Shown here piece after piece: positions 32,221-36,173 of a stretch of 36,173 bases of DNA (its first letter is position 1; every line of letters begins with the position of its first letter). The notes below the pieces were generated by a model that was not told the origin of the DNA, ran no database searches, and saw only the letters and a list, made by a program, of their open reading frames with translations. The DNA is from an uncultured Eubacterium sp. Lineage in GTDB: Bacteria > Bacillota > Clostridia > Lachnospirales > Lachnospiraceae. The DNA lies in NCBI GenBank assembly GCA_910579075.1, contig CAJTSV010000003.1, positions 703 through 36,875 of the forward strand. The letters run 5' to 3'. The position numbers and the translations under genes were made by a program.

Positions 32221-33736
32221 TTATCTGACTTTTATCTTCATGGAAAGGGTTTTCGTTTTTCCATTTTTCATCGTAACGGCTGCCTTTATCCGTGCCGTTC
32301 CCTTCGACTTCGCTTTGACTGTCCCGTTTTTGGAAACAGATGCGACTTTTTTATTGGAAGATGTATAGGTGATTTTTGCAATGCTCTGTGTGTCTGCACC
32401 TTTGTCCAGGCTGATTTTCACCTTTTTGCCAGGAGCTGCTGTCTGGCTTGTTTTTGCCAGTTTTACTGTTTTTAAAATCTCCCTGCTGACACGGTTCATT
32501 TCTGCCTTATCCAGTAAGATATAATTTCCCTTATCCGGCACCCGCACAGCAATGCTCTGCGCATCTGAAACCGCGTACCTGGAGCTGTTCACCATAGCAT
32601 AATGCTTTGTTTCAGGCTCATACGCATATACATACAGCTCATTTCCGGCAGACAGCTGGTTCTTATTTACGTTCAGCTTATAGAGCACTTTGTTCCTGCT
32701 GTCTTTTACCGTAACGGTAATTTTTACATCCCGTGTGCCGGCTTCCCGCGCAATCCGGTCTGTCACATAGCCGTTTAAATCCAGCATGGAACCTGTTGCA
32801 GATAATACGCCCTGCATGGTCAGATTTGCAGATGCTTTGACCAGCTGATTCCTGCTGTCTTTTACGCCGGATAATATGGCTGCCGTGCCTTCCTGTGGCG
32901 TAAACTCCCTGATTTCAAACGATGCCTGAATGTCCAGTTCTGTGGCATCTTTCAGGTTGCTGTTTCCAGATACGGTTACAAATGCCGTAGCTAAAGCTTA
33001 TGCCCGCTGTTTTATCACACCAGTACAATTCAAACGGACAGTCCGCAAGAATCAGGTAAACCTGTTTTAACCTGAAATCTGCCAGCTTTTCATCCAGCTG
33101 CTGCCTGGAATCAGCCGTCAGCTTCACACCTGTATCAGCAAAATTTATCTGTGTACTGGTTTCATTTCCTTCTGCAATCTGGGTGATTTTTGTTTTTAAA
33201 TGCTTATAAAACTTTTTTTCATCCTCATTCAGAAGCTGAAATTGTTCTTCCAGGTCCAAAGACGCGGGCATCTGCCCGTAGTCCCCGTAAAAAAGCATGC
33301 CAAGATAGCCTTCGAACAGCGCATCATTATCCAGCCCGAATGTATCTTCCACAGAAACTGTTTCTGTAAAAACGGTACTTTCTGTTTTGCTGCTTTCCTC
33401 CAGCTGTGAGACTGCTGACGCTCCGCCTGCCCCATCTGCATGGATATCATCCGCTTCCGGTATTTCAGTTTTTTCCAGCCCGCCGCCATCTTCCGGCTCG
33501 CCTGCTTCCTGCGGCGTGCTTCCCTCATCCTGAATGCTGTCTGCTGCTGTCTGCGCATCCGCATCCAGCGGCATTTCCCCTTCAGGCCCATTCGGCCCGC
33601 CAGGCTCCGCCAGTCCTTCCTGACCGGATAAGCTGACGGCTTTCAGTTTCAGGGAATACCAGTTTGCTCCACCGGCAAGCAGTGCGGCTGTTAACGTTAC
33701 TGCACATCCCCTTTTCAGGTATTTGACCCATCTCAT
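32221..33736 (-). pseudogene. Frameshifted surface protein with C-terminal Big_2-like domain
   Basis: The first frame from 33736 encodes a signal peptide (about 1-34), then an acidic Pro/Gly/Glu-rich linker and a folded part ending ILADCPFELYWCDKTAGI. The frame is lost near 32991-32996. The second frame continues with TAFVTVSGNSNLKDATELDI and reaches a C-terminal Big_2 (Ig-like) domain: ITYTSSNKKVASVSKNGTVKAK. One extra base in a TTT run would explain the break. Total about 500 residues. The first part resembles N-terminal regions of secreted clostridial proteins that carry transglutaminase-like domains, but that enzymatic domain is absent. AGGAGGGG stands before the ATG. If the frameshift is a sequencing error, the gene would be intact. 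Confidence 0.8.
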
Positions 33737-33859
33737 ACTGACTCTCTCCCCTCCTGTTTTTCATAACCTCGTCATTTAGCAATTACCTTTTCAGCATTCT
33801 GATGCCTGTCATTTCTGTGTATTTTCGAGCATCCTGTACAGCTGGCTGGTAATATTTTC

Positions 33860-33893
33860 ATTATACCCCCCCCCCCCGAAGGAAAAATTGCAA
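33860..33893 (-). promoter_or_regulatory. Poly-G (12) tract next to TATAAT: possible phase-variable promoter
   Basis: On the minus strand a run of 12 G (33877-33866) is followed directly by a perfect TATAAT (33865-33860). TTGCAA (33893-33888) lies 22 bases upstream of it. Changes in tract length would alter the -35/-10 spacing. The surface protein start at 33736 is about 125 bases downstream. The rest of the 33737-34061 gap holds nothing that I can identify. Confidence 0.6.
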
Positions 33894-34061
33894 TACCCCA
33901 AAATGAATATCGCATAAGCAATCCTGACAGCAGATACATCCGGAAGATTCTGAAACGGTCTGGCATGCGTGTGAATCCTGCCTGCATGGAAATTTATATT
34001 CAAAAACAGACTTTGATTTTCGTGCAGACAAGAGCAGCACAGGAACAGACAATTTCTATAG

Positions 34062-34358
34062 GAAACATCAGAAACAATAGCCAGCCAGGCAAGGCGAGCA
34101 ACGATAAGAATGGGGGGAACCGATGGCGCGGGTGAACTTGGAGATGGCACCACTGATTTCAGAAATGTTCCTGCAAAAACAGAAGCTCTGCAAAACGTTG
34201 TATCTGCCAGTTTCGGCCAGGACACAGCAGCTGCCATTACATATGAATTTTACAGCATCAGGGTACGCGCCTGCCGGACAGATTCTGCCGGGAATAAAAT
34301 CTATGATACTGATTGTTCAGCCAAACAAATAGAAACCGATTTTTCAATCATACAGCTT
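34062..34358 (+). pseudogene. Fragment resembling RCC1-repeat/FN3 surface protein
   Basis: An open stretch without a ribosome site reads GAGELGDGTTDFRNVPAKTE, then VVSASFGQDTAAAIT, like one repeat of clostridial RCC1-type proteins. It then changes to YSIRVRACRTDSAGNKIYDT, like a fibronectin-III strand. The join is abrupt, so it looks like a deletion-fused relic of a larger surface gene. It is on the strand opposite to the flanking surface genes. Confidence is limited because the match is short. Confidence 0.45.
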
Positions 34359-34381
34359 AAGGGGCCGTCGCCCGGCCCCTT
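34359..34381 (+). terminator. Hairpin terminator candidate
   Basis: AAGGGGCCG and CGGCCCCTT form a 9-bp GC-rich stem with a 5-base loop between the plus-strand relic and the end of the minus-strand surface gene. The T-run after it is only three bases. Confidence 0.55.
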
Positions 34382-34438
34382 TCCAGCAGGGCCAGACTCC
34401 CCTGTCATACATATGAGAATCTGGCCATCATGCACGTT

Positions 34439-36173
34439 TTAGAGCGGGTCATGCTCCTTATAATCTATCACATATTTATCCCGGTCAATACCTATAGTTG
34501 TCAGAAGTACTTTAGACGTTTCACCTGGCCGAAGCCCTTTTTCATATACACTACAGTTTTCTAACGGCATCGGTTTTGTTTTCATATAGGTCCAGCGACG
34601 GAGAAACATTTCTCCACTCGTCATATGAAACAAAAGATTTGTGTCTATCGCTCCCACAATCACATCAATCGGCAGTTCACTGATTCTCATTGTATCACTT
34701 TGAAACCGCAGCGTAACGACAGGCCCTATACAGTTTTCCCCATATGCCGGCCAAGCTCCATCCCGCTCATGAGTCAGTTCGCCCAGTGTGAACTTAGCGC
34801 TGCTTCCCTCAAGCCTTTCCCAGTCTCCGCTGCCGTTACTGCTCAGTCCTTCGCATTTCCACTCCACATAAACGCCTTCCGGCAGAGCCTGCGGGTCTTC
34901 CTGCAGCTGAAATGACAAAATGGCAGAGGCAGTTACCGGCGTATAATCAGACTGTAATTTCACAGGCAGTTTTGTAACGGTATACGCTGACTCTGCCTTT
35001 ATGGTTTTTAAGACAAAATCTGCCATTTCTTCCCTGGTGGCGAAATAAAAAAACGGCTTTTCGTCTTCTTCCGTACCTTCTTCCCCAGCTCCATTTCCAG
35101 GCCCTGATATAGACGGTCCGGTCGGAATAATCGACGGGCCTGTAGTCGCAGGCGGTGTGATAGACGGTGTATAAGATGGATACCAAATGTTGCCCTGATA
35201 AATCGGAACCCGGGTGGACGTTATCACCTGTACCGTTCCATCCGGTTTTGTAACTTTGATTGATGCTGACGTCTCGTTAACGATTTTGTAAAATCCTGAA
35301 CGGACTGTTACCGTACTCTGCTCTGCGCCTTTTAAAAACTTCAGCTCTGCGGATGCGTTCAGTGTTACATGAACAGGCGCCTGTGATATAATCACCGTAT
35401 CGGCAGCAGATTTTTCAACCGATACTTCCGGTACGTTTTCCGGCGTACCGCTGATTTGAAGCTCTGTTTTTTCGCTGACAATTACCTGTTCGACGGTTCC
35501 GTTTACTTCCAGCTTCGCCTTCGCGTCCGCTTTTGCATATTCCAGGGACTTTAGCCGCGCTCCTTTTTCCACAACAATTCTGGAAGCCTGTGCCAGCACG
35601 CGCAGCGTATTGCCGACGGCATATTCTGTCCACGTATCTGGCTTCACTGACTGGATTGTCACGGACTGGAACAGGCCATGGTTTTCGATATCTGCCAAAG
35701 GCGCATCAACGGTCAGTTCCACATTTGTATAAAGCCCTTTCGGGATGGTAAATTTTTCAGCATTCGGTGTCTGAATGGACAGTGTGCGGATGCTTTTTTC
35801 ATTAAGAGCCGCCTGAAGTTCTTCCTGCTTCGTTACGACTGCCTGAGTCCGGCCCTGCTCTGGTGACGCAGTGACATTGACCCGGCATTTTACAATCTTG
35901 CTCGCATGTTTTTTCCTGGATGCTGTCTTAAGCCTTGCCCGGACGGTGGTTCTTCCACGGATTTTCCCTTAATCATAAATCCGTCCTCTTTCCTGCCGTA
36001 TACCATCGCAATCGTCCGGTCATCCGTTGCTGCCTTGGTAATCTTCCAGCCAATGGTATTGTTTTTCAGCGTCATCCAGTTGCTCTGCCCGGCCTGCAGC
36101 GTCTTAAAGCGGGTCCTCAGGCTGACATAAGGCGCTGCTGCCCTTGCTGTCTGCGGCGCATACGGCAGCGACG
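34439..36173 (-). pseudogene. Partial surface protein, frameshifted, N-terminus off window
   Basis: The large downstream frame (about 430 residues plus an upstream open extension) encodes beta-rich repeats with LEVNGTVEQVIVSEKTELQI, then a Pro/Gly linker TPSITPPATTGPSIIPTGPS near residue 185 and a final domain to 34439. Upstream, a second frame starts at the window edge with what looks like the end of a signal region (AAAPYVSLRTRF), then GWKITKAATDDRTIAMVYG. The two join if one G is added near 35966-35968, giving KGKIRGRTTVRARLKTAS, a Big-like strand. It is the first visible gene of the surface group. Function unknown. Confidence 0.7.

Noticed and set aside
33809..34237. Minus-strand open reading of 142 residues through the G12 tract
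   Set aside because: No family match and it is antisense to the RCC1-like relic; the tract lies in what looks like promoter DNA, so a coding role for the tract is unlikely.

Overview
The window looks like a chromosome segment from a gut-type Lachnospiraceae or related Clostridia. Reasons: moderate GC, strong AGGAGG ribosome binding sites, EFR1-type ferredoxin, AraC and ABC remnants of Lachnospiraceae type, cohesin-like and Big_2-like surface proteins, and a selenium/molybdenum-linked purine catabolism locus. The genus cannot be fixed from sequence reading alone. No rRNA, tRNA or CRISPR array was seen.

Region 1 (1-18.6 kb) is intact metabolic DNA. On the minus strand lie molybdenum cofactor and hydroxylase-maturation genes: moaA (partial), an XdhC-family protein, a MoeA-like molybdopterin-binding protein and a MobA-like/HTH fusion. 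ridA follows, then a plus-strand YheO-like PAS/HTH regulator. Next is the minus-strand operon NCS2 purine permease - ssnA - ygfK - hydantoinase. Diverging from the permease is the plus-strand operon ygeX - ygeY - ygeW - arcC, which ends at a strong hairpin terminator. Together these make up most of the anaerobic purine/urate breakdown set known from E. coli (yge/ygf/yqe) and gut Firmicutes. The permease imports a purine. The amidohydrolases SsnA and HyuA, the flavo-iron-sulfur protein YgfK and the M20 hydrolase YgeY are thought to open and trim the rings. YgeX breaks down 2,3-diaminopropionate, RidA can clear enamine/imine intermediates, and YgeW plus ArcC can recover ATP from a carbamoyl group. 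The molybdenum hydroxylase itself is not in the window and may lie beyond position 1.

Region 2 (18.7-25.7 kb) is a graveyard of accessory genes. It holds a 5'-truncated PD-(D/E)XK protein, a 166-bp hairpin element, a frameshifted GPH symporter, an intact Uma2 nuclease, an AraC/ABC-transporter deletion chimera, an FtsX-type fragment, a dead winged-helix regulator, a relaxase remnant and a Sir2-like fragment. Set among them are three unrecognised small proteins; two of these share an N-terminal pattern and a duplicated upstream leader.

Region 3 (25.7-30.7 kb) has an intact response regulator - histidine kinase - ABC ATPase - permease module, an EFR1 flavodoxin-ferredoxin, and a HepT/MntA toxin-antitoxin pair. 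The toxin carries a stop codon at its conserved motif tyrosine.

Region 4 (31-36.2 kb) encodes three minus-strand surface proteins, two of them frameshifted. The middle one is preceded by a G12 tract abutting a perfect TATAAT, which resembles a phase-variable promoter. Four apparent frameshifts fall in or beside short homopolymers, so sequencing error must be excluded before calling all of them decay.
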